From the NCBI GenBank assembly GCA_964370965.1, contig CAYJLW010000090.1, forward strand, positions 1 through 14,771: a stretch of DNA of 14,771 nt. Direction: 5' to 3'. This stretch comes from CAYJLW01 sp964370965 (GTDB lineage Bacteria; Actinomycetota; Acidimicrobiia; UBA2766). This document shows positions 14,695-14,771 of this stretch, in pieces (position 1 is the first letter of the stretch; every line of letters starts with the position of its first letter). Made by a program: the position numbers and the translations under genes. A model generated the notes under the pieces. It was not told where the DNA came from. It ran no database searches and was given only the letters and a program-made list of their open reading frames with translations.

Positions 14695-14771
14695 CCCTGC
14701 CCCCCGCTCGGTGGGCCGCTCGGGCCCTGCCCCCCGCTCGGTGGGCCGCTCGGGCCCTGCCCCCCGCTCGG
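14695..14771. repeat. 30-bp tandem repeat truncated by the window edge
   Basis: Exact 30-bp units at 14695-14724 and 14725-14754, then the first 17 bases of a third at 14755-14771, with no mismatches. The unit contains ccgctcgg twice. The period is a multiple of three and stays open in several frames, for example PCPPLGGPLG on plus and PERPTERGAG on minus. It could therefore be either coding or intergenic. The remaining space 14300-14694, outside the hairpin and dyad, shows no gene I can support. Confidence 0.9.

Noticed and set aside
14695..14771. CRISPR array
   Set aside because: The 30-bp units are directly adjacent with no unique spacers, and no cas gene is nearby.

Overview
The window is very GC-rich DNA whose codons nearly always end in G or C. 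Gene content points to a high-GC actinobacterium: an IlvG-type thiamine enzyme like the mycobacterial one, a DUF6777-like membrane protein, a NIPA-like DMT transporter and several starts without a Shine-Dalgarno. No ribosomal RNA or other marker is present, so the lineage is inference. A run of exactly 100 N (3472-3571) marks this as a draft, possibly metagenomic, assembly.

Layout, left to right. (1) 1-168 is a leader with two adjacent hairpins. (2) 169-6199 (+) is one giant secreted protein gene broken by the N gap: signal peptide, about 14 TolB/WD40-like blade repeats, PKD domains that become a DNA-level tandem repeat of about 550 bp, then an Ig-like region, an Asp-rich calcium-type motif and a C-terminal domain. 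A possible 58-aa ORF (6196-6372) overlaps its stop codon by three bases. (3) 6394-8467 (-) holds three genes in a row, read right to left: a membrane-anchored DUF6777-like protein, a 65-aa Cys-rich protein and a DMT/NIPA-like transporter; their stop codons lie in or next to hairpins. (4) 8626-11161 (+) holds a GH1 beta-glycosidase and a REC-GGDEF diguanylate cyclase. (5) 11241-14299 (-) holds an IlvG-like thiamine diphosphate enzyme followed by a glutamyl-tRNA synthetase with an unusual HIGH motif. (6) 14300-14771 carries no gene I can support, but has a very strong hairpin, an AT-rich 31-bp dyad and 30-bp tandem repeats running off the edge.

The genes do not form one obvious pathway. The giant protein looks like a surface or extracellular adhesin or scaffold. 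The REC-GGDEF protein would make c-di-GMP, which often controls such surface proteins, but no sequence evidence links the two. I found no convincing new multi-gene system. The best leads are the structured upstream region of the IlvG-like gene (hairpin, dyad, tandem repeat), the TVGN variant in the glutamyl-tRNA synthetase, the Ser/Pro insertion inside the DUF6777-like domain, and the repeat-derived prediction of how much sequence the N gap hides.
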